A stretch of 64,000 nucleotides of DNA from JAWKWH01 sp041397625 (GCA_041397625.1 JAWKWH010000002.1:620001-684000); one strand, 5' to 3'. Counted from the first letter of the stretch, positions 9,207-18,432 are shown. Notes: generated by a model not told the origin, from the letters alone. Program-made: numbers and translations.

Positions 9207-10586
9207 TTACCGACCATCCGGCGTCCTCAGACCGAACCATTTGTCCTTGACCGCCTCGTAGTGCTCCTTGGGCTTGTGCACACGCACCTGAAGCCCCAGC
9301 CTCGTGGCGGACAGGCGGCCGACTGCCGAAAGAATGGCATAGCTCGCCACCACGGTGTCGCGCTCCGAACTGACCTGGTTGATCTGGGCATTGATGACAT
9401 CGGCCTGCGCGTTGAGCACGTCGAGCGTCGTGCGCTGGCCGACCTTGCGCTCCTCGATCACGCCGTTGAGCGCCAATTGCGCCGCCGAAACCAGCGCCCG
9501 GTTGGCCTCGACATTACGCCGCGAAGCCTCGAACTGGGTCCAGGCCGAGGCCACCGCCGCGCGCACCTGGTCGCGGGTCACGTCGACATCGATGCGGGCC
9601 TGGCCGAGCGATTCCTTCGACTGGCGCACCGCAGCCGAGGCGCCGCCTCCCTGATAGATCGGGATGCGCAACGTCGCGCCGACACGCCCGGTCGTCGACC
9701 AGCCATTGGTCAGCGCCGGCCCCGTCGGCGAAATGGTTCTGGAATAGTCGCGCGAAACGCCAAGTTCGGCCGACAGCGACGGCAGCAGCGCGCCTTCCTT
9801 CGACTTGACGGAGTAGCTCGCCGCATCGACGGCGTGCTTGGTCGCCATGATCGCCGGGTGCTCGCGCTCGGCAGCCGCATAGGCGCCGTCGATCGAGCCC
9901 GGCATCAGTTTCATGATCGGATTTGCCGCCCGCAGCCTTCCGGGATTGGCGCCGACGATCTGGCGGTAGACGGCGGCGGCCGATTCCGCCTGCGCCCTGG
10001 CGGCGGTGAGCTGCGCCTGGGCGGCCGAGCGCGAGGCTTCGGCCTGGGCGACGTCGGTGCGGGTGCCCTCGCCCACCTCGAAGCGCGACTGGGCGGCGCG
10101 CACCTGCTCGCCCAGGAACTCCAGGTTGCGCTGGCGCAGCGCGCCGATCTGGCGAAACAGGATGACATCCATATAGGCCGTCGCCGCGTCGAACAGCGTG
10201 TTCTGCTCGGTATTGCGCAGGTTTTCCCGCGCCGCACGCACCTGCGCCTCGGCGGCGCGCACATTATTGCGGGTCTGGAAACCGTCAAACAGCGATTGCG
10301 ACAGCGTGATGCCGAAGGAACCGGCCGTGGTGCGGGTCGAACCGATCGCACGGTCGGTGACGGAGCGGCTCAATGTACCGACGCCTGTGATGAACGGACG
10401 GCGGCCGGATTTGGCCAGCGGCACGTTCTCGTCGGCCACCCGTACGCCGGCGCGGGCCGAGTTCAGCGCCGAATTGTTCTCATATGCCTTGGCAAGCGCG
10501 CCAAGAATAGTCTCGGCCGACGCCGCGGACGACACGAGCATGGCTGCCGCAAATACGCACGCCGCGACAAATCCTCGTCCCCGCAT
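9207..10586 (-). CDS. tolC: TolC-family outer membrane efflux/secretion channel
   Basis: A 459-residue protein with signal peptide (RGFVAACVFAAAMLVSSAASA, residues 4-24) and two outer-membrane-efflux repeats of long alpha-helical coiled coils (about 30-230 and 245-435), the hallmark of TolC trimers that span the periplasm and outer membrane for type I secretion and RND/MFS efflux. Length is typical for alphaproteobacterial TolC. Same strand as popZ, 170 bases upstream of it. No inner-membrane partner lies in the window, so it presumably serves several transporters. Confidence 0.93.
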   Translation of the reverse strand: MRGRGFVAACVFAAAMLVSSAASAETILGALAKAYENNSALNSARAGVRVADENVPLAKSGRRPFITGVGTLSRSVTDRAIGSTRTTAGSFGITLSQSLFDGFQTRNNVRAAEAQVRAARENLRNTEQNTLFDAATAYMDVILFRQIGALRQRNLEFLGEQVRAAQSRFEVGEGTRTDVAQAEASRSAAQAQLTAARAQAESAAAVYRQIVGANPGRLRAANPIMKLMPGSIDGAYAAAEREHPAIMATKHAVDAASYSVKSKEGALLPSLSAELGVSRDYSRTISPTGPALTNGWSTTGRVGATLRIPIYQGGGASAAVRQSKESLGQARIDVDVTRDQVRAAVASAWTQFEASRRNVEANRALVSAAQLALNGVIEERKVGQRTTLDVLNAQADVINAQINQVSSERDTVVASYAILSAVGRLSATRLGLQVRVHKPKEHYEAVKDKWFGLRTPDGR

Positions 10587-10729
10587 CCCGTCAAATCCCT
10601 CGTCGAATCAACCGCCCGCTTCCGCCCATTCCATCTAAGCGTAACGTCAATGCCATGACCAGTCCGCGACAGGCAAATCAGGAGAACATGAACAAGATTT
10701 AACAATCCGGCCGGATTCCGCCGGCAATA

Positions 10730-11401
10730 TCAGAATTCGAAAGCGGCCTGGCGCTCGAAGCCCGGCAGCGGCCTGACGGCGGCGTTGAAGGCATGGCGCG
10801 CGGCAACGCCGCCGGCGTTCTTCGTCCACACCGTTGCGCGGCCGGTATTGCCGGTGCCAAGCACGCCGACAAGGCGCCCGCCGTCCTTCAACTGGTCGAA
10901 CAGCGCCGCCGGCACCTCGTCGACCGCGCCGTTGAGCACGATCACGTCGTATGGCGCTTCCGAGGCGTAGCCGAGGTTCAGCGGCCCCTCGACCACCGCG
11001 GCGCTGTCATAGCCGCGGTCGACAAGCGTTTCCGATGCAATGGCGGCCAGATGCGGATCGCTCTCGAGCGCGATCACCGAACCGGCGATCAGCGTCAGCA
11101 CCGCCGTCGAATACCCAGTGGCACAGCCGATATCGAGCACCACGTCGTCGGACCTGATATCGGCAAGCTGCAGCAGCTTGGCGTGCGGCGACGGCTCCAT
11201 CAGGAAGCGCGGTCCCTCGCCGCCGGCCGGCTGCACCGGCACGTCCTCGTCGATATAGGCAAGCGCCCGCACCGCCTGCGGCACGAAGGCCTCGCGCGGC
11301 ACCTCGCCCATCGCGTCCAGAATCGCCGGGCTGGTCACGTCGGTGGTGCGCAACTGGCCGTCGACCATCTTCCGGCGTTGTTCGGCAAAATCGATTGTCA
11401 T
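10730..11401 (-). CDS. Protein-L-isoaspartate O-methyltransferase family protein
   Basis: A 223-residue SAM-dependent methyltransferase of the PCMT family. Motif I is LDIGCATGYST (residues 89-99), followed by the acidic residue of motif II (IALESD). The N-terminal block MVDGQLRTTDVTSPAILDAMGEVPREAFVP is diagnostic. The enzyme repairs isoaspartyl residues in damaged proteins or is a close relative; this shorter alphaproteobacterial group often precedes tolC, as here. The start MTIDFAEQRRKMV at 11401 matches family N-termini; the open frame to 11425 adds eight unsupported residues. Confidence 0.88.
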   Translation of the reverse strand: MTIDFAEQRRKMVDGQLRTTDVTSPAILDAMGEVPREAFVPQAVRALAYIDEDVPVQPAGGEGPRFLMEPSPHAKLLQLADIRSDDVVLDIGCATGYSTAVLTLIAGSVIALESDPHLAAIASETLVDRGYDSAAVVEGPLNLGYASEAPYDVIVLNGAVDEVPAALFDQLKDGGRLVGVLGTGNTGRATVWTKNAGGVAARHAFNAAVRPLPGFERQAAFEF

Positions 11402-11476
11402 GTCAGCGGCCCGTTCCGCCGGCACCGCGGTATCCTGCCGCGGACGCGCCGGCCCTGATCGTCATCCATGCCGCGC

Positions 11477-11550
11477 TGGAGGCCTCGCCCGGAATCGAAC
11501 CGGGGTAACCGGATTTGCAGTCCGTTGCGTAACCACTCCGCCACGAGGCC
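11477..11550 (-). tRNA. tRNA-Cys (GCA)
   Basis: The reverse complement gives a 74-base cloverleaf with acceptor GGCCTCG / CGAGGCC, anticodon GCA within GGACTGCAAATCC, U73 discriminator as expected for cysteine, and an encoded CCA. Confidence 0.96.
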
Positions 11551-11619
11551 GTCGCACAGCGTTCTAGAGCCGCTCCGTTAACAGATGGTATGGAACCGGA
11601 CAAGGTCGCCGCTGACGGA

Positions 11620-11910
11620 CTAATCGCTTTTTTGCCGTCGCTGAAACCAGACCACGAACCTGCGACGCAGCCGCCGCACCGCGGCGAACTCGTAGGACAG
11701 CACGATGAAGCCGAGCGGGATCATCCAGAAGCCGACCACCGGCAGGAAGCCGACGATGCCGAACATGACCAGCAGTATGCCGATGATAACGCGGACCGAC
11801 CGCGAACGCGGCATCTCGATGTCGCGCCCGAACAGGTTGATCTTTCGCGCCGGCGCGTCACCGCCGGCCACGTCCGCACTGTCCCGCTCATCATCGCCGC
11901 TCGCCGTCAT
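11620..11910 (-). CDS. Small PGPGW-like membrane protein
   Basis: A 96-residue protein with an acidic cytoplasmic N-terminus (about 30 residues), two closely spaced hydrophobic segments (about 38-58 and 61-78, sequence VIIGILLVMFGIVGFLPVV then FWMIPLGFIVLSY) and a strongly basic tail (RRLRRRFVVWFQRRQK). The G-x3-LPVVGFW turn between the segments resembles the PGPGW transmembrane family. Function is unknown. It lies alone between two tRNA genes. Confidence 0.7.
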   Translation of the reverse strand: MTASGDDERDSADVAGGDAPARKINLFGRDIEMPRSRSVRVIIGILLVMFGIVGFLPVVGFWMIPLGFIVLSYEFAAVRRLRRRFVVWFQRRQKSD

Positions 11911-12028
11911 GGCCGGTCATATGCGATCTTTCGCACGCGATTGCCAGTACCGACGGCAGGCGGCGAAAACCCCTTGGCAAGGCGGAATTTGTTTTGCTAT
12001 AGGCTGCCGGGTTCACGCGAGCGCGCTT

Positions 12029-12103
12029 TCCCCGGTAGCTCAGCGGTAGAGCAACCGGCTGTTAACCGGTTGGTCGCTGGTTCGAATCCGGCCCGGGGAG
12101 CCA
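12029..12103 (+). tRNA. tRNA-Asn (GTT)
   Basis: A 75-base cloverleaf with acceptor TCCCCGG / CCGGGGA, anticodon GTT within CCGGCTGTTAACCGG, T loop GTTCGAATC and encoded CCA. Confidence 0.97.
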
Positions 12104-12236
12104 CTTTCTTCAAGCGCATTGCGAAACGGCGGCGGTCAACGACCGCCCGTCAGGCTGTGGCGTCACGCGGTTGCCGCATGCGATGGCGCCCGGCGGGAAG
12201 AGAGGCGCAAATCGCCCCTTCCCGACATTTCCGCCG

Positions 12237-12539
12237 CTACGGGCACGCCATGCAGTCGTCGTCATGCGACGGCGGCGGTGTCGGCGCGGGCGGCGCCGGG
12301 TTCGGCGTGTGCTCGTCGGCCTCGCCGCTGACCGACCTGATCCTGGTGAAGAGAATGAAGGCGGAGGTGCCCGGATTGGTCGCGCCCATCGTGTTTATGG
12401 TGTGGTCCCATCCGTTGCCGTCGCCAGCGCCCGATCCGCCGCCTGAACCCCCGTCGCCGGCACCGCCGCCGTCGCGGGCCGTCGCCGCTCCCGATGCCGC
12501 CAAGACCGCGACCAGTGCCAATGCGATGATCCTGTTCAT
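12237..12539 (-). CDS. Small secreted Gly/Pro-rich protein of unknown function
   Basis: A 100-residue protein not recognised as a family. It has a clear signal peptide (NRIIALALVAVLAASGAATA), then a glycine-rich stretch (DGGGAGDGGSGGGSGAGDG), a central segment containing TNPGTSAFILFTRIRS, and a proline-rich tail ending in SHDDDCMACP with two cysteines. The ATG at 12539 is preferred because the signal peptide starts there. It sits between tRNA-Asn and tRNA-Leu with no partner gene. The HDDDCMAC tail could bind metal, but that is a guess. Confidence 0.6.
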   Translation of the reverse strand: MNRIIALALVAVLAASGAATARDGGGAGDGGSGGGSGAGDGNGWDHTINTMGATNPGTSAFILFTRIRSVSGEADEHTPNPAPPAPTPPPSHDDDCMACP

Positions 12540-12657
12540 TGCCGTTCTCCGTTCCCGTGGTTCTCGTTCGCAATGGAACGGAAACTGCCACGACCGGCTG
12601 TCCGGCGATGTGTCCGCCGTCACGCGGCGGCCATGGAGACATCATTTGGCTGCGGGC

Positions 12658-12743
12658 TGGTGCGGGCGGCGGGAATCGAACCCGCACGGCACGAGGCCTC
12701 AGGATTTTAAGTCCTGTATGTCTACCAGTTCCATCACGCCCGC
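12658..12743 (-). tRNA. tRNA-Leu (TAA)
   Basis: The reverse complement gives an 86-base class II tRNA with a long variable arm, acceptor GCGGGCG / CGCCCGC, anticodon TAA within GGACTTAAAATCC, and encoded CCA. Confidence 0.96.
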
Positions 12744-12777
12744 ACGCGGGTTGGCCTAGCGGTTCGCAATCGGGCAA

Positions 12778-13197
12778 TCAAGCGATCGTTCGCGGCTTGC
12801 GGCGCCACAATGCGAGGATCAGGCAGGTCATCGACGTGGCGACGAGCAGTTGCGCGGCGTCGACGATCAGTGCGCTGTTGCCGACCTTGGCGAACAGATA
12901 GTGCGGCATCAGCCAGGGCAGGCCGAGGCCGAGCCACAGCCACAGCGCCAGCCAGACGGCGCCGCCGACACCGGTGATCGCCATGCGGCGGATGAGCCAG
13001 GAGACGACGTAGCAATTGACGACGGCGCCGAGCACGACGACGATCAGCGCCACCGGATCCGGTTCGCCCATGACCGTAAGATCGAGGCCGAAGCCGTAGG
13101 CCCAGGGCTCAAGGAAGGCGAGAGGCGAATACCACAGGAAGCCCAACGCCACCTGCAGCAAGGCCGTGACCCAGATGGCGATGTGATTGTGGCGCAT
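12778..13197 (-). CDS. DUF1761-like integral membrane protein
   Basis: A 139-residue protein with four hydrophobic segments (about 5-25, 52-72, 78-98, 112-132). The N-terminus IAIWVTALLQVALGFLWYSPLAF, with the WYSPLAF motif, is characteristic of DUF1761, a family of unknown function. The start at 13197 places this motif at the usual position; the upstream frame to 13482 is antisense to the next gene and not coding. It is divergent from the molybdopterin-binding gene. Confidence 0.8.
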   Translation of the reverse strand: MRHNHIAIWVTALLQVALGFLWYSPLAFLEPWAYGFGLDLTVMGEPDPVALIVVVLGAVVNCYVVSWLIRRMAITGVGGAVWLALWLWLGLGLPWLMPHYLFAKVGNSALIVDAAQLLVATSMTCLILALWRRKPRTIA

Positions 13198-13309
13198 GAT
13201 TCGTTGTTCCCGTTGGTTTGTCCAACGATAGGCGCTATCGTCGGCGCGCTCAATCCGGTCGCGACGGCCGCCGCGCGCCAGCATCATGAACATCGAAAGG
13301 AAGTCGCCG

Positions 13310-14053
13310 ATGCCCAAGATCGTCACCGCAGCCATGGTTGTCATCGGCGACGAGATCCTTTCCGGCCGCACCAAGGACCAGAATATCGGCCACCTCGCCG
13401 ACATGATGACGGCAAGCGGCATCGACCTGAAGGAGGTGCGCGTCGTCGCCGACGACGAGGACGCGATCGCCGACGCGGTCAACGCGCTGCGCCGGGCCCA
13501 TACCTACGTATTCACCACCGGCGGCATCGGCCCGACCCATGACGACATCACCGCCGATTCGATCGCCAAGGCGTTCGGCGTGCCCTGCGACTACGACGAC
13601 AAGGCCTACAAGCTCCTGGAGCGCTATTTCGCCAAGCGCGGCATCGAGTTCACCGATGCGCGCAAGCGCATGGCGCGCATGCCGCTGGGCGCCGAGCACA
13701 TCGACAATCCGGTATCGCTGGCGCCGGGTTTCCGCATCGCCAACGTGCATGTGATGGCCGGCGTTCCGGCGATCTTCCAGGCCATGCTCGACAATGTCGT
13801 GCCGACGCTCGAGGGCGGGACGAAGCTGCTGTCGGAGACCGTCCACTGTCCTGTCGGCGAAGGCTCCATCGGAGACCGGCTGGCAGCAATCCAGAAGGAG
13901 CATCCCGACACGATCATCGGTTCCTATCCGAAATATCGCGACGGCAAGTTCTGGACCGAACTCGTCATCCGCTCGCGCTCGCAGGAGGCGCTCGACGGCG
14001 CCAGGCGAGACGTCGAGGCCATGGTCGCCGCCCTGCCGGCGCCCGCGGCCTGA
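13310..14053 (+). CDS. CinA/MoaB-like molybdopterin-binding domain protein
   Basis: A 247-residue single-domain protein of the MoCF_biosynth family. Residues 5-170 hold the molybdopterin-binding fold: AMVVIGDEILSGRTKDQN, the TTGGIGPTHDDIT loop (residues about 68-80) and VSLAPGF...VMAGVPAIFQAM. CinA proteins have an additional C-terminal nicotinamide-nucleotide amidase domain, which is absent here. Exact role is unknown. The start is ATG 13310 because GAAAGGAAG lies just upstream and within the alternative start at 13286. It converges on the SulP gene with only 20 bases between stops. Confidence 0.88.
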   Translation: MPKIVTAAMVVIGDEILSGRTKDQNIGHLADMMTASGIDLKEVRVVADDEDAIADAVNALRRAHTYVFTTGGIGPTHDDITADSIAKAFGVPCDYDDKAYKLLERYFAKRGIEFTDARKRMARMPLGAEHIDNPVSLAPGFRIANVHVMAGVPAIFQAMLDNVVPTLEGGTKLLSETVHCPVGEGSIGDRLAAIQKEHPDTIIGSYPKYRDGKFWTELVIRSRSQEALDGARRDVEAMVAALPAPAA

Positions 14054-14073
14054 GTGTCGGCATGGCCTTGGGA

Positions 14074-15795
14074 TCAGGCCCGACCGGCCCGGCCCCGCGC
14101 TTCCCCGACCGCTTCCTCCAGCCGGGCGCGAAACGCCACCAGCGGATATTTGACGCCGTGGGTGTTGAGCGCGCGGCGCACCGGTTTGCTGGCGCCGGTG
14201 ATGTAGAGCTTCACATTCCGGCGCCGCGCCTTTTGGGCCACGCCCATCATCGTGTTGGCGGCGGTCGAATCGAGAAACGGCACGCCGGCGAAATCGATGA
14301 CCAGCGAGCGGTGCTGGTCGCCGATGCGGTCGAGCACCGAACCCACTGTCGAGGCGGCACCGAAGAAGAACACGCCGGTGATACGGTAGACGACGACGGA
14401 GGGATCGGCGGCCAGTGACGCATCGTAGCGCTCGCCGGTCTCGTCGGCCTGGTCTTCGGGCACGAGCCGGGCATGGGTCTCGACGCCGGTGATTTCCGAC
14501 ATGCGGCTGATGAACAGCACGGAACCGAGCGTGAAACCGACCACGATGCCTTCGGTCAGGTCGCGGAAGATCGTGATCAGGAATGTCGCCAGCAGCACCA
14601 TCGCATCGCCTCGCGACGAGATGATCAACGTCCTGAAGGCGTTCTTCTCCACCATGTTCCAGGCAACGACGGCGAGAAGGCCGGCAAGCGCGGAAAGCGG
14701 AATGTAGCTCGCCAGCGGCGCCGCAAGCAGCATGAACATGAGCAGGAACAGCGAATGCAGCATGCCGGAGACCGGGCCGCGGGCACCGGCGCGCACATTT
14801 GTGGCGGTGCGCGCGATCGTGCCGGTAACGCAGATGCCGCCGAACAGCGACGAGCCGATATTGGCGGCCCCCTGGGCGACGAGTTCGCAATTGGAGCGGT
14901 GACGCCGGCCGGTCATGCCGTCGGCGACCACGGCCGACAGCAGCGATTCGATGGCGCCGAGAAGGGTGAACGCAAAGGCGTGCGGCAGCAGTTCGACCAG
15001 GCGATCGACGGAGACCGGCGGCAGCGACGGCGCCGGCAGCGTCGCCGGAATGCCGCCGAAGCGGGTACCGATGGTCTCGATCGGCAGCCCCAGAAGCGCG
15101 GCAACCGCCGAGGCGAGGCTGACCGCGATCAGCATGTCGGGCCAGCCGGACTTGAAGCGCCGCAGCGCCAGGATCGCGACGATGGTCAGTGCGGCGACCG
15201 CCATGGCCGACGGCGTGACCGTCGGCAGCGCCCGGGCCAGCGCCAGCAGCTTGGGCAACAACGGGCCGGGCTCGCCGCCGGAGAGATCAAGGCCGAGCAG
15301 TTCGCGGATCTGGCTTGCCAGAATGATGACGGCGATGCCGGCGGTGAAGCCGACGGTGACCGGATAGGGAATGAACTTGATGTAGGTGCCGATGCGCAGG
15401 AAACCCGCCGCCATCAGCAGAAAGCCCGACATCAGCGTGGCCAGGACCAGCCCGTCGATGCCCTGGTCGGCCACCGTCGCCGCAACCAGAACGATGAAGG
15501 CGCCCGCCGGTCCGCCGATCTGGAAGCGACTGCCGCCAAGCAGCGAAACGATGAAACCGCCAACGATCGCGGTATAGAGGCCGCGGTCCGGTGTCGTGCC
15601 CGACGCGATGGCAATCGCCATCGACAGCGGCAGCGCGACGATCGCCACGGTCAGGCCGGAAATCGTGTCGGCCTTCAGATCGGCGAAGCGATACCCCTCG
15701 CGCAGCACCGTCACCAGCTTCGGCGTGAAAAGCTCCGTTGCCGTCGGTTGCTGGGTTCCCGTCGGCTGTTTCATCGAAACGTTCATGAATGACAT
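14074..15795 (-). CDS. SulP-family anion transporter with STAS domain
   Basis: A 573-residue inner membrane transporter. A sulfate-permease core of about 12-14 helices spans residues 35-420, including GLTVAIVALPLSMAIAIASG, GGFIVSLLGGSRFQIGGP and CELVAQGAANIGSSLFGG. A cytoplasmic STAS domain follows (about 450-560, with VIDFAGVPFLDSTAANTM). Substrate could be sulfate, bicarbonate or a dicarboxylate; no neighbour decides it. The ATG at 15795 begins MSFMNVSMKQ; a second ATG at 15786 is possible. The XRE regulator gene lies 77 bases upstream on the same strand. Confidence 0.92.
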   Translation of the reverse strand: MSFMNVSMKQPTGTQQPTATELFTPKLVTVLREGYRFADLKADTISGLTVAIVALPLSMAIAIASGTTPDRGLYTAIVGGFIVSLLGGSRFQIGGPAGAFIVLVAATVADQGIDGLVLATLMSGFLLMAAGFLRIGTYIKFIPYPVTVGFTAGIAVIILASQIRELLGLDLSGGEPGPLLPKLLALARALPTVTPSAMAVAALTIVAILALRRFKSGWPDMLIAVSLASAVAALLGLPIETIGTRFGGIPATLPAPSLPPVSVDRLVELLPHAFAFTLLGAIESLLSAVVADGMTGRRHRSNCELVAQGAANIGSSLFGGICVTGTIARTATNVRAGARGPVSGMLHSLFLLMFMLLAAPLASYIPLSALAGLLAVVAWNMVEKNAFRTLIISSRGDAMVLLATFLITIFRDLTEGIVVGFTLGSVLFISRMSEITGVETHARLVPEDQADETGERYDASLAADPSVVVYRITGVFFFGAASTVGSVLDRIGDQHRSLVIDFAGVPFLDSTAANTMMGVAQKARRRNVKLYITGASKPVRRALNTHGVKYPLVAFRARLEEAVGEARGRAGRA

Positions 15796-15872
15796 TCGAC
15801 CTCGATAACGCAGACCGCCCGCCACAAGCCGGCAGCCGCAAAACGCAACCCTGTTCCCCTCGCGGCCGACAT

Positions 15873-16136
15873 TCAGCTCTCGGGCGTCGCCGCCTGCTTC
15901 AGGCGTACGCCGCGCCCGCCGGTCTCGCTGCGCATATTGTCGCCGATGAGCGCTATGCCGGCACGGTCGAGCGCCTCGACCACCTTGGTCAGGCTGTCGA
16001 CGACGCCGCGCACGTTGCCGTCGCTGCTTTCCATGCGCTGGATCGTCGCCAGCGACACGCCGGACATGTCGGCAAGCGTCTTCTGGTCGATACCAAGCAA
16101 GGCACGCGCGGCGCGCATCTGGGCGGATGTGATCAT
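15873..16136 (-). CDS. XRE-family helix-turn-helix regulator
   Basis: An 87-residue DNA-binding protein. Residues 4-55 form one HTH_3 domain (QMRAARALLGIDQKTLADMSGVSLATIQRMES), with the recognition helix SLATIQRMESS. The remainder (VEALDRAGIALIGDNM...GGRGVRLK) is the usual short tail of this small rhizobial group. It precedes the SulP gene by 77 bases on the same strand and may regulate it or itself; the sequence does not show the operator. Confidence 0.85.
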   Translation of the reverse strand: MITSAQMRAARALLGIDQKTLADMSGVSLATIQRMESSDGNVRGVVDSLTKVVEALDRAGIALIGDNMRSETGGRGVRLKQAATPES

Positions 16137-16322
16137 GCGGCAGTCCTGTCTGGCAAGGCAGGAATGCCGTATAATCCATCATTCTCACGGTATCAATTGT
16201 GAATCTTCACTCAGATCACCTTGAAAATGGCATGTAAGGGCCGCCCGCAGAAGAACGGTGACAGGCGGTGAAGCAGACGACATGATCGGCCATCGCGTCC
16301 GAGCACATTCGATGGAGCGCCG

Positions 16323-16916
16323 GTGGAACCCTATCTGAGCTTTCTTGCCGCCGCATTCGCGCTCGCCGGCAGCCCCGGCCCCAATACGCTGAGCCTTGCG
16401 GCGGTCGGCGCCGCTTTCGGCTACCGGCGGGGGATCGGCTATATGCTGGGCCTGACGCTGGGTATGCTGCTCGTCATCGCACTGGTCGGCTCCGGCGTCG
16501 CCGGCCTGTTGTTGCTCGTTCCCGGCGCAAGCCCGGCGGTAGCGGCCGCCGCCGCCGCCTATTTCATCTATCTGGCGTGGAAGATCGCCACCGCGCCGCC
16601 CTTGTCCGGCGATGCAGCCGACGGCAATCCGCCGTCATGGTTCGCGGCGGTTTTCGTATCACTTGCCAATCCCAAGGCCTATGCGGCGATGGCGGCCATG
16701 TTTTCCGGCTTCGTGCTCGTCGCCGCCAGTCCGCTCGGCGACACGATCGTCAAGGCGGCAGTGCTGCTCGGCGTCATCGCGGTGGTCAACATCGTCTGGC
16801 TTCGGGCCGGCGCGGCGCTGACGCCCCTCTTCCGCGCGCCGAGGGCGAGCCGTTTCATCAATATCGGCTTTGCCGCGGCATTGCTGATTTCGGTCGCTGC
16901 GGCGGTGCTGATCTGA
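16323..16916 (+). CDS. LysE/RhtB-family amino acid exporter
   Basis: A 197-residue inner-membrane protein with about six helices and the family N-terminus AAAFALAGSPGPNTLSLAAVGAAFGYRRGIGYMLGL. Members export amino acids or related small molecules; the substrate is unknown. It starts with GTG at 16323, with GGAG seven bases upstream. Divergent from the XRE regulator gene across about 190 bases. Confidence 0.88.
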   Translation: MEPYLSFLAAAFALAGSPGPNTLSLAAVGAAFGYRRGIGYMLGLTLGMLLVIALVGSGVAGLLLLVPGASPAVAAAAAAYFIYLAWKIATAPPLSGDAADGNPPSWFAAVFVSLANPKAYAAMAAMFSGFVLVAASPLGDTIVKAAVLLGVIAVVNIVWLRAGAALTPLFRAPRASRFINIGFAAALLISVAAAVLI

Positions 16917-16971
16917 GCTGCGGGGCCCGGTCCGGCCGTGCGTCGATACGACATTCTGGAAAATCATGCCT

Positions 16972-17002
16972 CGGCAATCCGCAGCGGGGAACAGGATTGC
17001 CG
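16972..17002. repeat. 9-bp inverted repeat after the LysE gene
   Basis: CGGCAATCC and GGATTGCCG form perfect arms around a 13-base loop, 55 bases after the LysE-type gene and about 175 bases before the REC-EAL gene. No T-run follows on either strand, so it is not a classical terminator. It could be an operator or a processing hairpin. Confidence 0.5.
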
Positions 17003-17176
17003 AAAAATCGCCAATCGGGAAACCCGTTTGCCGACAAGGCGGAAAGCACCGTCCGGCGATAATGCACCCACGATACCGCGAAATCAAAACCGCAAATTGC
17101 AATAAGGCTGTAAGGATGAAACTTATTTAAGAATTTTATGAAATGGTACGGACTGCGCACTGCGAGGGGTAATTTC

Positions 17177-18355
17177 ATGGCCGGTTCTGTGCTCGTCGTC
17201 GACGACAGTCAGGATATTGTCGAGCTGGTTCGCCGCTCGATCGGACGACTGGAAGGTTGGACGGTCGAAGGCGCCCTTAACGGCAAGGATGGTCTGCTGG
17301 CGATCACCGCCGTGGAAAAGGCTTTCGACGTCATCGTCCTCGATCTCAGCCTGCCCGATATCGACGGCCTGGAATTCCTGAGGCGGTTGAGCGAACGCGA
17401 CTACTGCGGCGGCATCATCTTGGCGTCCGGGCACAGCAACAGCGTACTGGCCGCCGCCAAGCGGCTGGCCGAATTGCAGCGTTTCCAGGTGCTCGACGTG
17501 CTGCAGAAGCCGTTTTCGCCAGCGGCGCTGAGGCGCATCATCAGCAGTTTCAGTCCGGCGGGCCGCGGGACCGTCTCCAACTCGAACCAGCGGGCGGACG
17601 ATCTCGCCGGCGCCAAGCTCATTCCCTACTACCAGCCCCAGTTCGACACCAACAACGGCCAGGTCGTCGGTTTCGAGGCGCTGGTGCGGGTGAAGCTGTC
17701 CGACGGGCCGCTGGTCGGTCCGAGCGCGCTATTTTCGCAGGTGCGCACCGCGTCGGACCGGGTCAGGGTGGCGCTGAGCATCGCCGAGCTCGTGCTCAAG
17801 GACCTGAATTACGCCAATTCCAGCGTCGAATCATTCCCCGGTGTTTCGCTCAATTTCGATGCCAGGGTTCTGGAAGACAACGAGGCGATGTCACAATTTA
17901 CCGCGCTCGTGGACCGTGCCGGCGTCGACCGCTCGCAGATCACCATCGAAGTGATCGAGAAATCGCTGCCCAACAGCGATGTCAGCCTGCTCGAATCGCT
18001 CACCAGGCTCAGCATGTCGGGTTTCGGCATCTCGCTTGATGACTACGGTATCGGCGGATCGAACCACGACCTGCTGCGTCGCTGCCCGTTCGACGAACTC
18101 AAGCTCGACCACACCCTGATCCAGTCAGGCTCCAACGATCCGCTGTCGCGCAAGTTCATTTCGACCGCCGTGGACACCGCCCGGGCGATGAACCTGCGCC
18201 TGATCGCCGAAGGTATCGAAACCGTCAAGGACCTTGCCTTCGTCAAGGAGGCCGGCATCCATATCGTCCAGGGCTTCCTGTTCGAACGGCCGATGCCGAT
18301 CGAAAGAGCGCTTCCCTTCGCCATGGCAAGGCACGCGGAAGAACTGATCGCCTGA
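17177..18355 (+). CDS. Response regulator with EAL (c-di-GMP phosphodiesterase) domain
   Basis: A 392-residue cytoplasmic protein: receiver domain (residues 4-125) with acidic pair Asp9/Asp10, phospho-acceptor Asp56 and Lys111, then an EAL domain (145-385). The EAL motif is GFEALVRV (167-169), with the further conserved elements LNFDARVL, EVIEK, DDYGIGGSN (for DDFGTGYSS), LKLDHTLI, AEGIET and VQGFLF. All main metal and catalytic positions appear kept, so hydrolysis of cyclic di-GMP is plausible, though loop 6 is variant. The start at ATG 17177 follows GAGGGG; the upstream frame to 17138 lacks a site. No cognate histidine kinase is adjacent, so it is an orphan regulator. Confidence 0.88.
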   Translation: MAGSVLVVDDSQDIVELVRRSIGRLEGWTVEGALNGKDGLLAITAVEKAFDVIVLDLSLPDIDGLEFLRRLSERDYCGGIILASGHSNSVLAAAKRLAELQRFQVLDVLQKPFSPAALRRIISSFSPAGRGTVSNSNQRADDLAGAKLIPYYQPQFDTNNGQVVGFEALVRVKLSDGPLVGPSALFSQVRTASDRVRVALSIAELVLKDLNYANSSVESFPGVSLNFDARVLEDNEAMSQFTALVDRAGVDRSQITIEVIEKSLPNSDVSLLESLTRLSMSGFGISLDDYGIGGSNHDLLRRCPFDELKLDHTLIQSGSNDPLSRKFISTAVDTARAMNLRLIAEGIETVKDLAFVKEAGIHIVQGFLFERPMPIERALPFAMARHAEELIA

Positions 18356-18418
18356 ACCGGCTCGGGGACCGTAGGCCGCGAACGTCCATTTTCCTCCGAT
18401 CGGCACGGATTCGCCCCA

Positions 18419-18432
18419 TTGATCCTTGTCAA
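18419..18432 (+). promoter_or_regulatory. FNR/FixK-like box upstream of universal stress gene
   Basis: TTGATCCTTGTCAA matches the FNR/FixK consensus TTGAT-N4-ATCAA with one mismatch. It ends 62 bases before the ATG of the stress gene at 18495, a position compatible with class II activation near -41.5. A similar box stands 64 bases before the other stress gene in the window. Confidence 0.65.

Noticed and set aside
14047..14080. GGCCTGA/TCAGGCC inverted repeat between convergent genes as a terminator
   Set aside because: The arms are simply the two opposed stop-codon contexts and lack T-runs.
16972..17002. Terminator after the LysE-type gene
   Set aside because: The hairpin is good but no T-run follows on either strand; listed only as an inverted repeat.
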